From: Bythopirellula goksoeyrii
GTDB taxonomy: Bacteria > Planctomycetota > Planctomycetia > Pirellulales > Lacipirellulaceae
DNA length: 64,000 bases
Assembly (NCBI RefSeq): GCF_008065115.1
Contig: NZ_CP042913.1
Coordinates: 2,144,338-2,208,337 of the forward strand
Direction of reading: 5' to 3'
Shown here one piece after another: positions 25,495 through 35,278 of the stretch. The first letter of the stretch is position 1, and each line of letters starts with the position of its first letter. The notes beneath the pieces were generated by a model. That model ran no database searches. It was not told the origin of the DNA and saw nothing but the letters and a program-made list of their open reading frames with translations. The position numbers and the translations under genes are program-made.

Positions 25495-26145
25495 ATGATC
25501 GTAACAATCGACGGGCCCGCCGGGTCAGGAAAAAGTAGTGCGGCTCGCCAACTTGCCCGGCGGTTGGGTTTTCAGTTCCTGGACACTGGGGCAATGTACC
25601 GGGCAGTGGCGCTTGCCGGCCAGCGGGAGGATGTCGATTGGGACGCTCCTGACCAGTTGGCCCAAATTGCCCAAAAAAGCCAGATTGAGTTGAGCCAAGA
25701 TCGAATACTTCTTGATGGACAGGATGTCACCCAAGAGATTCGCACCGTCGAGATTACCCAACTCACCAAATATGCTGCTGACAATACGCAGGTCCGCAAG
25801 ATTCTCGTCGAGGCTCAACGCAAGTTTGCCGAGGGCCAGGACGTCGTTGCTGAGGGACGCGATCAGGCAACGGTCGTTTTTCCCCAAGCTCAGTGTAAGA
25901 TCTTCCTGACTGCCGATGAAAAGGTGCGAGCCCAGCGCCGTTTTCTCGACCTGGTTTCGCGAGGTGAGCGAGTGACTCTTGATTCGGTACTCGACAACCA
26001 ACGAATTCGTGACCAGCAAGATGAAGAACGCCGCATAGGTGGCCTGCGCAAGGCAGATGATTCGATTGAGATCCACACCAATGGGATGACCCCCGCACAG
26101 GTAGTCGAACGACTCGAAGCTCTCGTCCGCGAGCGGATGCACTAA
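25495..26145 (+). CDS. cmk: Cytidylate kinase
   Basis: (d)CMP kinase, which phosphorylates CMP and dCMP to the diphosphates with ATP in the cytosol. 216 residues from ATG 25495 (MIVTIDGPAGSGKSSAARQLARRLGF), close to the usual 220-230. The P-loop GPAGSGKS, the NMP-binding FLDTGAMYRAVAL and the basic AEGRDQATVVFPQAQCKIFLTAD motif (usual GRDIGTVVFPDA, here with Q and A in place of I and G) are present. The LID-region arginines in ERRIGGLRKADDS follow. An upstream frame extension of 14 codons is rejected because family members begin at MIVTIDGP. It starts 60 bases after the DUF5615 gene. Confidence 0.94.
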   Translation: MIVTIDGPAGSGKSSAARQLARRLGFQFLDTGAMYRAVALAGQREDVDWDAPDQLAQIAQKSQIELSQDRILLDGQDVTQEIRTVEITQLTKYAADNTQVRKILVEAQRKFAEGQDVVAEGRDQATVVFPQAQCKIFLTADEKVRAQRRFLDLVSRGERVTLDSVLDNQRIRDQQDEERRIGGLRKADDSIEIHTNGMTPAQVVERLEALVRERMH

Positions 26146-26353
26146 TTCATCGTTGGCCGAGATTCACAAGGCACCAGCAGAGCGTCTTGTCTGTTTTTTG
26201 CTTTTTCCTAGTCGATTCTCGCCAAGATTCTCCGCAAAGCTGCGAAACCCCTACATATCCTCCAGACTTCGGAGGATGGTATTGCACAGCATTCTGGTAG
26301 AGAATACGGGTGCCTGTTACAAGTCAGTTGCTTTTCAAAGGGAGGTTTCCAAG

Positions 26354-28216
26354 ATGAAAGCTTTCACCGCGTCTCTAGCCTTTTTCTTACTAATAGCTTC
26401 GCAAGGGGCATATACCCAGGAAACAGCAGTTGAGCTGGATCTCCGCCGTATTGCTCCCCAGGATGCTCATCTGGTTGTCTATGCTCGGCATAATCCCGAG
26501 CGAGACTATCAACGGCCTCTCTTCGCCAATGTCTGGAGCAAGTTTAAGGAAGAGAAGTTAGGTGACCGTTTTTTGAAGATTATCACTTCGCGGATGTCTG
26601 AAAAGGATCTGACTCAGGCGCAGTCCGTGATCGATGAATTCCGGGCAGCCCTAGAGCCTCTCTCGAATGTAGCTATCTGGGATTGTGAAGAAGTGGTCGT
26701 CGCCCAGGTCATGCAATTCCCCTCTAATCAGTCGTTGGTAGCTTTGAGACTACCTGAGGGTAGCGCTCCCGAGTTCGAGGCAACCTTCAAGAATCTGTTT
26801 GCCCTAGTAGAGAAGTATAGCGAGGGCAAAGTTCCTCTGAGCACTATTCAGCACGGAGAGACGCAGATCCTTTCCATGGGCTTGCCGGCTGAAGTTCCTC
26901 TTCAGCCCTCGTGTGCCAGAATCGACGACGTGGTGTTCTTCTCGACCTCCCAATCCATGCTCACTACCGCACTATCGGCACTGGAAGACGAAAATGCGGT
27001 CTCGAAATTTGATGACCCTCGCCTCGTTGAAGCACTCAAGCACTTACCTACTCCCGAAGACAGTTTGACCTTTTTTGATGGAAAGCAGTTGTTTTCCAAA
27101 TTGCGTGGACTCGGTGATTTCATCCGCCAGCAGTCAAAGGCAAATAACAATGAAGAAAACCTCGCCCGCTTCAACCACATCTTCAATTTGGTGATGGATG
27201 AAGTCTCGGTGATCGATTACGAAGTCACCGTTGAGACAACCGACGGGCATGAAAACCGCTCGGATTCACTCGGTCGCTATGAAGAGGGAGCTGAGAACAC
27301 GCTCATTGGCCAACTAGCCCTTGGCGGAAAACCTTTTGAAGATTGGCAAAGCTGGATCCCCGCCGATGCCGAAGGCTATACCCTCTCCTCAGGGGTGCGG
27401 CTGCACGCGGCCTACGATCACCTCATGGAGATCTTGAATTCCCAGTTTCCTGAAACGAAAGATGCCCTGCAGAAGTTCGCAGAGGTGCAGGATCAAATCG
27501 ATTTGCACCTGGATAAAGATATCTTGCAGTCCTTCAGTGGGGAAAGTGTTTCCGTGACACTACCCAGTGAGGGGGGCGGGCAAGAGAACTTTACTGCGAT
27601 TCGCTGTACCAATCCGGAGCGTATCCGAGACCTGTTGCATCGCCTGATTCAAGGACTCAGTCAGATTCCAGCTCTAGAGTCTCAGCAGTTGGCTTTGGTC
27701 GAATCAGAATCATTGGATGGATTTGAAACGTTAAATGCCTCAATCCTCGGCGCATTCAACTTGAAGCCGGTTATCGGTTTTCATGACAGTTGGCTCATGA
27801 TCGGTTCGAATGCCAACACCATTGAACGGGTTCTGGCTGCTCGTGCTGGCGAAGCCGAGCGAATTGGCACCAGCGAACACTTTGCCAAGTTCCACCTGCC
27901 AGCTCAGGATGCCGTGCAATCCCTTTCCTATACGAACTTACGAGCCAGTATCGAAAATGGGGCCGACATGATTCGCAAAGTGGGAGGCATCGCCCCGCTG
28001 TTTCTTGGCATGGTGGGCGGAAATGCCAATACGGACCAGCTCAAGCCCGTCACAGAAATAATCGCTCTCTTGCCAAGCGTAGCCAATGTGGTTGAAGAGT
28101 TCGATTTCTATGATTCCAAGCTATCGCTGGTGAAGGAAGGTCCAATGCCGAGGACGTATCTCAAGCAGTCGGTGACGTTGATCGAGGTGCCGGAGGCGAC
28201 CTCTGAAGCAGAATAA
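26354..28216 (+). CDS. Secreted protein of unknown function (DUF3352-like?)
   Basis: 620 residues from ATG 26354, with GGGAGG about 9 bases upstream. A clear signal peptide (MKAFTASLAFFLLIASQGAYTQ) precedes a large periplasmic protein. Repeating themes such as PQDAHLVVYARHNPERDYQRPLF, EVVVAQVMQFPSNQSLVALRLP and VIGFHDSWLMIGSNANTIERVLAAR recall DUF3352-type proteins, in which a fold comparing a substrate value to stored values is repeated; the match is from memory and not secure. There is no membrane anchor at the C-terminus and no catalytic motif that I can name. It is 208 bases after cmk and 60 bases before a PEP-CTERM gene. Confidence 0.7.
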   Translation: MKAFTASLAFFLLIASQGAYTQETAVELDLRRIAPQDAHLVVYARHNPERDYQRPLFANVWSKFKEEKLGDRFLKIITSRMSEKDLTQAQSVIDEFRAALEPLSNVAIWDCEEVVVAQVMQFPSNQSLVALRLPEGSAPEFEATFKNLFALVEKYSEGKVPLSTIQHGETQILSMGLPAEVPLQPSCARIDDVVFFSTSQSMLTTALSALEDENAVSKFDDPRLVEALKHLPTPEDSLTFFDGKQLFSKLRGLGDFIRQQSKANNNEENLARFNHIFNLVMDEVSVIDYEVTVETTDGHENRSDSLGRYEEGAENTLIGQLALGGKPFEDWQSWIPADAEGYTLSSGVRLHAAYDHLMEILNSQFPETKDALQKFAEVQDQIDLHLDKDILQSFSGESVSVTLPSEGGGQENFTAIRCTNPERIRDLLHRLIQGLSQIPALESQQLALVESESLDGFETLNASILGAFNLKPVIGFHDSWLMIGSNANTIERVLAARAGEAERIGTSEHFAKFHLPAQDAVQSLSYTNLRASIENGADMIRKVGGIAPLFLGMVGGNANTDQLKPVTEIIALLPSVANVVEEFDFYDSKLSLVKEGPMPRTYLKQSVTLIEVPEATSEAE

Positions 28217-28276
28217 GGGCAGGTTTCTCTTGTGAATTGACTGGTCAGTCCTGTGCCAAAGAGTTAAGGTAACAAG

Positions 28277-29101
28277 ATGTACTTCTCACGACGCATCGCG
28301 ATGTCTCTTTTGCTTGCATTGGCAAGTCCTATAACCGCCGCCTCCGGCTCACAATTGTGGGGTACTTATTCGGGAAGTAGTTCAAACATTGGTCTAACGC
28401 CCATTGACATCGCAACAGGCGCGGTAGCACCTGTGATAAATATTGGTGCCGTGGGATCGGCGTCTGTCGACGACATGGCTTCAGACCCTATGCGCCAACC
28501 GGGTGTCATCTGGGGAGTACGGAACCCTCTAGCGGGTAACCAGCTCGTGTCCATCGATCCATTCAGTCAGCAACTTCTGGCAACAACTTCCATCAACGCA
28601 CCGGAAGCGATTCGCAGCTTGGCCATCGATCCACTGACAGGGGCATTCTATGGTGCGTCGACAGCAAATCTGTATCAAATCAACAATCAGACTGGCGCAA
28701 CGACTCTCGTGGGACCAACTGCATTGGCGATCGATCGAGCTTTGGGATTCGACTCGCTCGGAAATCTGTTCGGCGTAGCAAATAGCAATGTGCTGGTTTC
28801 TGTCAACAAACAATCGGGCGTCACTTCAACCATTGCGACAATGCCGCTCACGCGTATGGAAGACATGGCCTTTGATCCCGACTCGGGTATCATGTACGGA
28901 CTCGGCTTTGGCTACAGTCTTTACCAGATTAATTTGACCAGCGGAGCCCTCACAGTTGTGGGGTCATCACTCACACGCCCCGCGGGGATGGCGTTCACCG
29001 ATGTTCCTGAGCCCACAACCATGTTGCTTTGCTTCTGCATTCTGTTCATCGCGGCCGCGCAATCGTCCCGCCACTTACTAAATCGTAGGGTTTTGGGCTG
29101 A
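28277..29101 (+). CDS. PEP-CTERM sorting-domain protein
   Basis: A 274-residue exported protein. A signal peptide (AMSLLLALASPITAASG) is followed by a WD/beta-propeller-like series of short repeats (IDPFSQQLLATTSIN, LYQINNQTGATTLVG, LYQINLTSGALTVVG), probably a DUF4394-like propeller. The C-terminus has the sorting signal VPEPTTMLLCFCILFIAAAQSSRHLLNRR: the PEP motif, a hydrophobic stretch and a basic tail. In PEP-CTERM systems EpsH/exosortase cleaves this signal and the protein is displayed or released with exopolysaccharide. No exosortase gene is in the window. Its ligand is unknown. Confidence 0.88.
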   Translation: MYFSRRIAMSLLLALASPITAASGSQLWGTYSGSSSNIGLTPIDIATGAVAPVINIGAVGSASVDDMASDPMRQPGVIWGVRNPLAGNQLVSIDPFSQQLLATTSINAPEAIRSLAIDPLTGAFYGASTANLYQINNQTGATTLVGPTALAIDRALGFDSLGNLFGVANSNVLVSVNKQSGVTSTIATMPLTRMEDMAFDPDSGIMYGLGFGYSLYQINLTSGALTVVGSSLTRPAGMAFTDVPEPTTMLLCFCILFIAAAQSSRHLLNRRVLG

Positions 29102-29182
29102 GAATTGGGGCGGTGGTCAGTTTAGAAAATCTAGGGGCCCGTATCCCCATTTAATCGCCTTGCTGGCAAGGTCTTAACCCGA

Positions 29183-29211
29183 TTGAAGCCTCTCGGAAAT
29201 TTTGCTAGGAT
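29183..29211 (+). promoter_or_regulatory. Candidate sigma70-type promoter of rpsA
   Basis: TTGAAG at 29183-29188, a 17-base spacer and TAGGAT at 29206-29211. The expected transcript would have a leader of about 140 bases before the rpsA ATG, long enough for S1 autoregulation. Confidence 0.5.
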
Positions 29212-29357
29212 AACGAGCTTTCCCTACGCCCGTTTTTATTGTGCGATTGCCTCGGTTGGTAATCGGAAAACGGACATTCCTTTATTGCTTGGGACGCTCG
29301 GTCGCAACGGCAACGTCTGTCGCTGGGCGCGACGTCCCCGATTGGTTTTTTTATTTC

Positions 29358-31241
29358 ATGGTCAACCGTAACCTTATCCGCGAATATGACATTTCTGATG
29401 AAGACTGGGACGTAGCCGTCGGCGAACTCGCCGAAGATGATATCGGCTGGTTGGATGCGACCGACGTCGATGTGAATCAGATTGTAGAAGGCAAAATCAT
29501 CCGAATCGACGACGAGTTCGTCCTCGTCGACGTCGGCTATAAGAGTGAGGGCACCATCGCCCGTGACGAATGGGATGAGGAGGAACCTCAACCCGAAATT
29601 GGACAAACTGTTCGAGTTCTCGTCGAAGATGTCGAAGACAGCCAAAGCCCGCTTGAAGAGCGTGGCATGATCGTGCTCAGCAAACGCAAGGCTGAGAAGA
29701 TCGAAAAGTGGATGAAGGTCATGGAGACCGTTCACGAAGGAGACATTATCTCCGGCGAAGCAGTGCGTAAGATCAAAGGTGGTTTGCTGGTCGATATTGG
29801 CGTCAATGTCTTTCTTCCTGCCAGCCAGGTCGACATTCGCCGTCCACACGATATTGGCGAATACATCGGCAAGACGATCGAGTGTATGGTACTCAAGATC
29901 GACGATGCCCGCCGCAATATCGTAGTCAGCCGGCGCAGCTTGATCGAAGCCCAGCGCGAAGAGAAGAAGTCGGAACTCTTGAGAGAGTTGGAAGTTGGCC
30001 AACTCCGCAAGGGAACGGTCAAGAACATCGCCGACTTTGGTGCGTTTGTGGATCTCGGCGGCATTGATGGTCTGCTGCATATCACGGACATGAGCTGGGG
30101 CCGCATCAACCATCCTTCGGAGATGGTCAAAATCGATGACGAGCTGGAAGTGCAGATTCTGCATATCGATTACGAGAAAGAAAAGATTGCTCTTGGTCTC
30201 AAGCAGAAGAGCGCCAGTCCGTGGGAGAATGTGGCCGGCAAGTACCCTGTCAATTCCGTTATCAAGGGGACTGTGGTCAACGTGATGAGCTACGGTGCCT
30301 TTGTGAAGCTCGAAGACGGCATCGAAGGACTGGTTCATATCAGCGAAATGTCGTGGACCAAGCGGATCAGCCATCCCAACGAATTGGTCAACATCGACGA
30401 CGTGATCGATGTGGTGGTGCTTCGCATTGATGAGCAGAAGCAGGAAATTTCGCTCGGTATGAAGCAAACCCAGGACAATCCCTGGGAGCGTGTTGCCGAC
30501 CGCTATCCAACCGACGCCTTGGTCAAAGGCAAGGTACGCAACCTTACCAATTACGGTGCGTTCATCGAAATCGAAGAAGGGATCGACGGCTTGCTGCATG
30601 TCAGCGACATGTCTTGGACTCGCAAAATCAGCCATCCGAGCGAAGTCGTGGAGAAGGGGCAAGAAGTCGAGTGCAAGGTGCTCTCGGTCGACCAGGAGCG
30701 TCGCCGCATTGCCTTGGGCCTCAAGCAGATGGATGAAGATCCCTGGGCAACGGACATCCCCAATCGCTATCAGCAGGGCCAACTCGTCAACGGCAAGGTA
30801 ACCAAGATTACCAATTTTGGAGTCTTTGTCGGCCTGGAAGATGGCCTGGAAGGTCTGCTGCATATCTCCGAGCTTGCCGACCATAAGGTCGAAAATCCTC
30901 AGGAAGTAGTGAACGTGGGCGACGACATCGAAGTCAAGGTCCTGCGTGTCGATTCTGAGGAGCGCAAGATCGGCCTCTCCCGCAAGCGAGTGGAATGGGC
31001 TGAGGAAGACGAAGCCGCTGCCGAGGCTGCCGAAGCAGAAGCTGCCAGGGCAGATACTCCTTTGGAATTGAAGGGGGGCATCGGCTCCGACTCGGGACCG
31101 CTCTTCAAGCCAGCCGCTTCTGAATCTGATGACGTCACAGACTCGGAATCAGCAGATGAGACTGAGACGACTGAAACCGCTGAATCAGCCGAGGAAGTCG
31201 ACGAGGAGAACACCGTCAAAGCCGCCGAGCAGGAGGGTTAA
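29358..31241 (+). CDS. rpsA: 30S ribosomal protein S1
   Basis: 627 residues from ATG 29358 (MVNRNLIREYDISDEDWDV). Six S1 RNA-binding domains are visible. The first two are divergent (VEGKIIRIDDEFVLVDVGYKSEG; GGLLVDIGVNVFLPASQVD). The next four are canonical (KGTVKNIADFGAFVDLGGIDGLLHITDMSW and three like it). An acidic, Ala/Glu/Ser-rich tail of about 70 residues ends the protein, longer than in E. coli S1 (557 residues). S1 binds mRNA leaders on the small subunit and aids initiation. No Shine-Dalgarno sequence precedes the ATG (TTTTTTATTTC), as is common for rpsA. The 39 codons of open frame upstream are not S1-like and are excluded. Confidence 0.96.
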   Translation: MVNRNLIREYDISDEDWDVAVGELAEDDIGWLDATDVDVNQIVEGKIIRIDDEFVLVDVGYKSEGTIARDEWDEEEPQPEIGQTVRVLVEDVEDSQSPLEERGMIVLSKRKAEKIEKWMKVMETVHEGDIISGEAVRKIKGGLLVDIGVNVFLPASQVDIRRPHDIGEYIGKTIECMVLKIDDARRNIVVSRRSLIEAQREEKKSELLRELEVGQLRKGTVKNIADFGAFVDLGGIDGLLHITDMSWGRINHPSEMVKIDDELEVQILHIDYEKEKIALGLKQKSASPWENVAGKYPVNSVIKGTVVNVMSYGAFVKLEDGIEGLVHISEMSWTKRISHPNELVNIDDVIDVVVLRIDEQKQEISLGMKQTQDNPWERVADRYPTDALVKGKVRNLTNYGAFIEIEEGIDGLLHVSDMSWTRKISHPSEVVEKGQEVECKVLSVDQERRRIALGLKQMDEDPWATDIPNRYQQGQLVNGKVTKITNFGVFVGLEDGLEGLLHISELADHKVENPQEVVNVGDDIEVKVLRVDSEERKIGLSRKRVEWAEEDEAAAEAAEAEAARADTPLELKGGIGSDSGPLFKPAASESDDVTDSESADETETTETAESAEEVDEENTVKAAEQEG

Positions 31242-31277
31242 CCCTGCGATAAACTGGCTTGGACGTTCTTACCTAGC

Positions 31278-31316
31278 AAGGGCACGGCGGATTTGTTTCT
31301 GCCGTGCCCTTCTTTC
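31278..31316 (+). terminator. Terminator-like hairpin after rpsA
   Basis: A stem of AAGGGCACGGC pairing with GCCGTGCCCTT around an 11-base loop, followed by CTTTC. The U-tract is weak, but the stem is long and GC-rich and sits 36 bases after the rpsA stop. Confidence 0.65.
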
Positions 31317-31382
31317 ATGCGCGGTGCCCCACCATTTGGTACGGTCGCTACTTCGCGTACAACCCTCCCACTTCAACATCTT

Positions 31383-31404
31383 CCTGCCGTAGTGCAGGTT
31401 TTTT
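31383..31404 (+). terminator. Small terminator-like hairpin with T6 tail
   Basis: CCTGC (31383-31387) and GCAGG (31394-31398) form a 5-bp stem around CGTAGT, followed directly by six T residues. The stem is short but the U-tract is clean. It could be a second stop for rpsA transcripts in front of the sigma factor gene. The remaining bases to 31618 hold no gene. Confidence 0.45.
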
Positions 31405-31618
31405 ACTCTCTCGTCGATACTCTTAATGCAACAGGACGTAGACCAGGCGGGCAGCAGGTCGCAGTTAGAATTGACTGCGAAGGCAGACCTGAACCGGTTG
31501 AAAGTGGCGCCAGCACCTATCCAACAGGACGGGATTGAGCAATCGGGAGCAAACGCTCGCGTGCTCATCGAGGTATGGCGGTAGACGCCTCTCCCCCAAC
31601 AACATACGGTTCAAACTG

Positions 31619-32470
31619 ATGGCCACTACGACCAAATCCCGCCGATCGTCCGCTGTCCAAACACCGCTGGAGACCTATCTCCGCGAGATCAACGAGACCG
31701 CCCTACTGACCGCTGCCGAAGAAAAGGAACTGGCGGTCAAGATCGGACAGGGAGATTCTCCTTCGAGAGATCGCATGGTGCGAGCCAACCTACGTTTGGT
31801 TGTGAACATCGCCCGCGGCTACTCCGGCAAAGGGTTGAGCTTGCAGGACCTGATTGAAGAGGGAAATCTAGGTTTGCTGCGTGCTGTAGAAGGTTTTGAT
31901 CCTGCCATGGGGACGCGTTTCAGCACGTATGCCAGCTATTGGATCAAGCAATCGATCAAGCGGGCCTTGATCAATACGGGCAAGACGATTCGTATCCCCG
32001 CTTATATGGTCGAACTCTTATCTAAATGGCGGCGGGCGACCGCTCGATTGACAGAAGAATTGGATCGTAGTCCCACCCCCGAGGAAGTGGCCCGCGTCCT
32101 GGGACTACCGAAGAAGAAACTTCCGATCATCAAGAAAGCGATTAAGATCTACAACGCCACCCCGCAAACCGACCAAACCGAAGCGGGCTGGACGTTGGGC
32201 GACATGGTGATGGACGAGAACCAAATGAGCCCCGACGATGCACTCGTCGAGAACGATAGCCTGCGGCACGTCATGGAAATGCTTACCACGATGGACGACC
32301 GCGAGGCAACTGTCCTGAAGATGCGGTTCGGCCTGGACCACTACGAGCCCAAGACCCTCAAAGAAATCGGCGAGCAACTTGGCCTTACACGCGAACGGGT
32401 CCGCCAGATCGAAACCGAAGCCCTCAACCGCATGGCGGAAAGCTTGGAAGACCCCCGCGATCGGTTTTAG
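31619..32470 (+). CDS. RpoD/SigA-family RNA polymerase sigma factor
   Basis: 283 residues from ATG 31619 (MATTTKSRRSSAVQ). Region 1.2 (PLETYLREINETALLTAAEEKEL), region 2 (NLRLVVNIARGYSGKGLSLQDLIEEGNLGLLRAVEGFDPAMGTRFSTYASYWIKQSI, with the full -10-recognition helix), region 3 (RSPTPEEVARVLGLPKK) and region 4 (LKEIGEQLGLTRERVRQIETEALNRM) are all complete. Region 1.1 and the long non-conserved region of primary sigma factors are absent, so this may be a group 2 (non-essential, alternative) sigma, or the short primary-type factor found in some planctomycetes. The frame is open upstream of the chosen ATG without family resemblance. Confidence 0.9.
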   Translation: MATTTKSRRSSAVQTPLETYLREINETALLTAAEEKELAVKIGQGDSPSRDRMVRANLRLVVNIARGYSGKGLSLQDLIEEGNLGLLRAVEGFDPAMGTRFSTYASYWIKQSIKRALINTGKTIRIPAYMVELLSKWRRATARLTEELDRSPTPEEVARVLGLPKKKLPIIKKAIKIYNATPQTDQTEAGWTLGDMVMDENQMSPDDALVENDSLRHVMEMLTTMDDREATVLKMRFGLDHYEPKTLKEIGEQLGLTRERVRQIETEALNRMAESLEDPRDRF

Positions 32471-32653
32471 AGCATTCTCCACCTTGCCGGTTGATCGCAA
32501 CCGATTTGCGTTGAAAGCTTTCCCGAAAACAGGCACGAAAGGGGAAGTAGAAATCCCAAGTTTGCTGCTGAGAAGTCTTCAACCGACCAAGCTATTTCTG
32601 CGGAATAAGGGTCTCTCGACTGCGAATAGCAAGTGATGGTTGTTACTGATGGC

Positions 32654-35278
32654 TTAGCCAAATACTTGCTCAAGCAACTCGTCTGTCAGCCACGGCTCGA
32701 CAACTTGGTCGTCATGTTCTGGAGTCGCAACAACGGCTGAGACTGCGTGTTTGAGCGTCGCGTGCTCACTTTTTTCCGAAAGTTGGCCGACGGGATTTAG
32801 CAACCACTCGTCGAGATGCATATCTTCAAGTGGCGACGCGAACGAGTGTTCATTGTCGATGCTGAATAGCTCCAAGGAGAGCCAGAAACTGGCTAGTGAC
32901 GTCGCCTCTGGGCTGGAATCTAACGGGTCAGTGACTTGAATCGCCGAATTTATTTGCGGCGGCGAAGCGGGACCATAATTGGCAGCCCACATTTGCAAGT
33001 CCCCTCGGTCGATCTTGCCGGTGAGGTTACCGTCTGCAGGAAGCTGCGTCCCGACCAAACCGAAACTGCGTTGCCACCGCAAAAAATCTCCGCCATCAAC
33101 GTCGTTGTCTTGGTCATAATCTCCGGGGGCTGGGACTGGGAATCCTGAATTGTAAATAAAATCGATGAGTACGGGGACACTGATGACGGGATTAGTCCCT
33201 TGGTCCATGGAGAGAATAACGGCTTCGTAAAGGCCGTCGTCGAAGTCCAAATTCCCGTTGGCTAAATATCGATTTCGCTGCCAAGGGCCGTCGGCGTAAG
33301 CAAGCAGGCGATCCAGGGAAAAATAGCGGCTTACGGTGCCATAAGGCGCTGCAATCATTGCCGAAACCAGACTCACAACTCTCGTGTGTTCGCTCTGTTC
33401 GACCACGAATGCCTCATCCGCCGTCGTGGGTGTTTCTTCGTTGCCGGCCAACCCGCTGATTGGACCTCCGTCCGCACTGTAAAACGCCCAAGAGTAACTA
33501 CTATTGTCGGCACCGAACACCACGTTGTCAGTCGAATACGTCGAACCGCTAGCAGCGATGGGTGGATCTTCTGCCGGGTCGATCGCTAGAAGCGTGTTTA
33601 CTCCGCTTGGCAAGGCTGCGGCAAGTTCCCCGGCAATGACTCCACCGAAACTGTGTCCAATGAGGTTGATATTCTCGACTGGGAATCCGTAGGCGGTCAA
33701 AACCTGCGAAGCCCAGTTCGCGACAGAGACAATCCATGCTTCCTGACTGAAGTCGGCATCATTCAAGCTGTTCGCTCCTTGGCTCCAGTCGAGGGTGAGT
33801 ATTTGATCCTCGTCTCTAGCATCGAACAGTTGGTCCGCAAGTATCTTCACACGATCGGTGTCGCCATCGAAAGATCCATTGCGACCATGAATGACCACCC
33901 AAGTGCGCATCAACGGATCGATCTTAGGTAACGGAAAGGAGAGGCCAGTAACGAGACGCGCGAGCCTGACGTCAATGACCCCCTCATTTGGCCCACTACT
34001 CCCCCAGTCATACGTCAATCGATTTGTATAAGAAACCACATTGGGCTCAGCTCCGACGAAGACGCTCAGCGGTGCCGACTGCGGGTTGAATAAGCCAGGG
34101 CCGTCGTAATACAAATAATACTGATTCTGGGGATCATCGCCGTCATTGCCCTGCCAAGCTGCGGTCCACTGCTCGATGCCAAAACCTTCAGCACCGACGG
34201 TTATCGTAAAGGCGTCGATCTTGTCGTCGCCCAGGCCATCCTCTTCCCAAACTTCGATTTCGAACTGCTCGCCTGGGGTACCTTCGACGCGGGCAAAGAC
34301 GGTCAGCCCTGCACGGATCGTGTCCACTAAGGCAGCATCCGCAACCGAGCTTTCACGCCAACTGACGGGAGACAGAATCGAAAACTCGGCCGAGCTTGCC
34401 CAATCATTAGTACTATCACCGTCGATGGAAGTAGTGGACGCCCGAGCCCAGATGGCATAGCCCAAACCGGGCGTGACGTCAGCGGGTATCGTCCAGCCTC
34501 CGCCAGGCAAGGGGCTGCCAATCCAATCGTTGGCGGTTTCACCGGGCGACATGTCGTTGAATCCGATGAGGCCTCCCAACAGGCCGTTGCCGATGAAGTA
34601 TGAATCAGGATCCCCCTGCGTGCCCAGGAAGTAGTCAACTTCGGCGTTATTCGCCGTAGCATTGCCAATGTTCTTGACCGTCACCTCGGCGTCAATCCCT
34701 TCACCGAGATACCAGACGTCAGACGTTTCATCCAAAGTGACCGACAGCACATCCAGGTCTGCTTGGTTAACAGTTACTTTGAAAGGTACTCCGCCACTAT
34801 TGTTGCCTTCATTGGATTCGCTGATGTCACCATCGTAGTCTGCAATCACCCCAATCCAATAGGAACTACCAGGGGTTGCATTTCCTGGAATGTTGATAGT
34901 GTGCGCTTCAGCGGTCGTATCGCCATCGTCAAGCCAACCAAGGAACTCCTTTTCCAAGAGCGTATCGTTGGTCGAAATAATCGTATCCGTGGACCACATC
35001 ACGCCTTGTTGACTGGTACCGAGGGGAAAGAAGCCTGTGGCCGAATTACCTATATTACTGGCAGTCCAATTGACGGTGACACTTTGACCTGGATTGACGG
35101 TCGTATCTGACACGCTAATGCCGTTCGCGATAAGATCGGCAGTAAGCATGAATCGGTTTTCGAGTGATTCAAATCGTAATCGTCGTACGCTGGAGTAGCC
35201 CGCCCTAATGTGAGAAGTCAAACGGCCATGTCGCAAATCCGCACTAGCATGGCGAGAGGTGATGCGATAAGAGTTCAT
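32654..35278 (-). CDS. Secreted CARDB/alpha-beta-hydrolase protein with dockerin-like end
   Basis: An 874-residue exported protein. Near the N-terminus is the planctomycete extracellular motif (VRRLRFESLENRFMLT, 31-46), which targets many Pirellula-type secreted proteins in place of a normal signal peptide. Two CARDB-like adhesion domains follow (about 50-170 and 175-300; AEVTVKNIGNATANNAEV). A third beta domain precedes an alpha/beta hydrolase with RTWVVIHGRNGSF and the nucleophile elbow GHSFGG (Ser543). This resembles a lipase-like or esterase-like domain. A dockerin type I-like pair of Ca-binding repeats (GDYDQDNDVDGGDFLRWQRSFG and DGNLTGKIDRGDLQMWAANYG) follows at about 735-795, then about 85 further residues. 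Substrate unknown. Confidence 0.85.
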   Translation of the reverse strand: MNSYRITSRHASADLRHGRLTSHIRAGYSSVRRLRFESLENRFMLTADLIANGISVSDTTVNPGQSVTVNWTASNIGNSATGFFPLGTSQQGVMWSTDTIISTNDTLLEKEFLGWLDDGDTTAEAHTINIPGNATPGSSYWIGVIADYDGDISESNEGNNSGGVPFKVTVNQADLDVLSVTLDETSDVWYLGEGIDAEVTVKNIGNATANNAEVDYFLGTQGDPDSYFIGNGLLGGLIGFNDMSPGETANDWIGSPLPGGGWTIPADVTPGLGYAIWARASTTSIDGDSTNDWASSAEFSILSPVSWRESSVADAALVDTIRAGLTVFARVEGTPGEQFEIEVWEEDGLGDDKIDAFTITVGAEGFGIEQWTAAWQGNDGDDPQNQYYLYYDGPGLFNPQSAPLSVFVGAEPNVVSYTNRLTYDWGSSGPNEGVIDVRLARLVTGLSFPLPKIDPLMRTWVVIHGRNGSFDGDTDRVKILADQLFDARDEDQILTLDWSQGANSLNDADFSQEAWIVSVANWASQVLTAYGFPVENINLIGHSFGGVIAGELAAALPSGVNTLLAIDPAEDPPIAASGSTYSTDNVVFGADNSSYSWAFYSADGGPISGLAGNEETPTTADEAFVVEQSEHTRVVSLVSAMIAAPYGTVSRYFSLDRLLAYADGPWQRNRYLANGNLDFDDGLYEAVILSMDQGTNPVISVPVLIDFIYNSGFPVPAPGDYDQDNDVDGGDFLRWQRSFGLVGTQLPADGNLTGKIDRGDLQMWAANYGPASPPQINSAIQVTDPLDSSPEATSLASFWLSLELFSIDNEHSFASPLEDMHLDEWLLNPVGQLSEKSEHATLKHAVSAVVATPEHDDQVVEPWLTDELLEQVFG

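Noticed and set aside
29205-30884. A 559-codon open frame on the minus strand opposite rpsA
   Set aside because: It lies fully antisense to a gene with six clear S1 domains and reads as repeats of the reverse-complement of those domains; long antisense frames are common opposite GC-rich repeats.
31242-31618. Possible gene between rpsA and the sigma factor
   Set aside because: Only short frames without start signals; the stretch is explained by two terminator-like hairpins and a leader.
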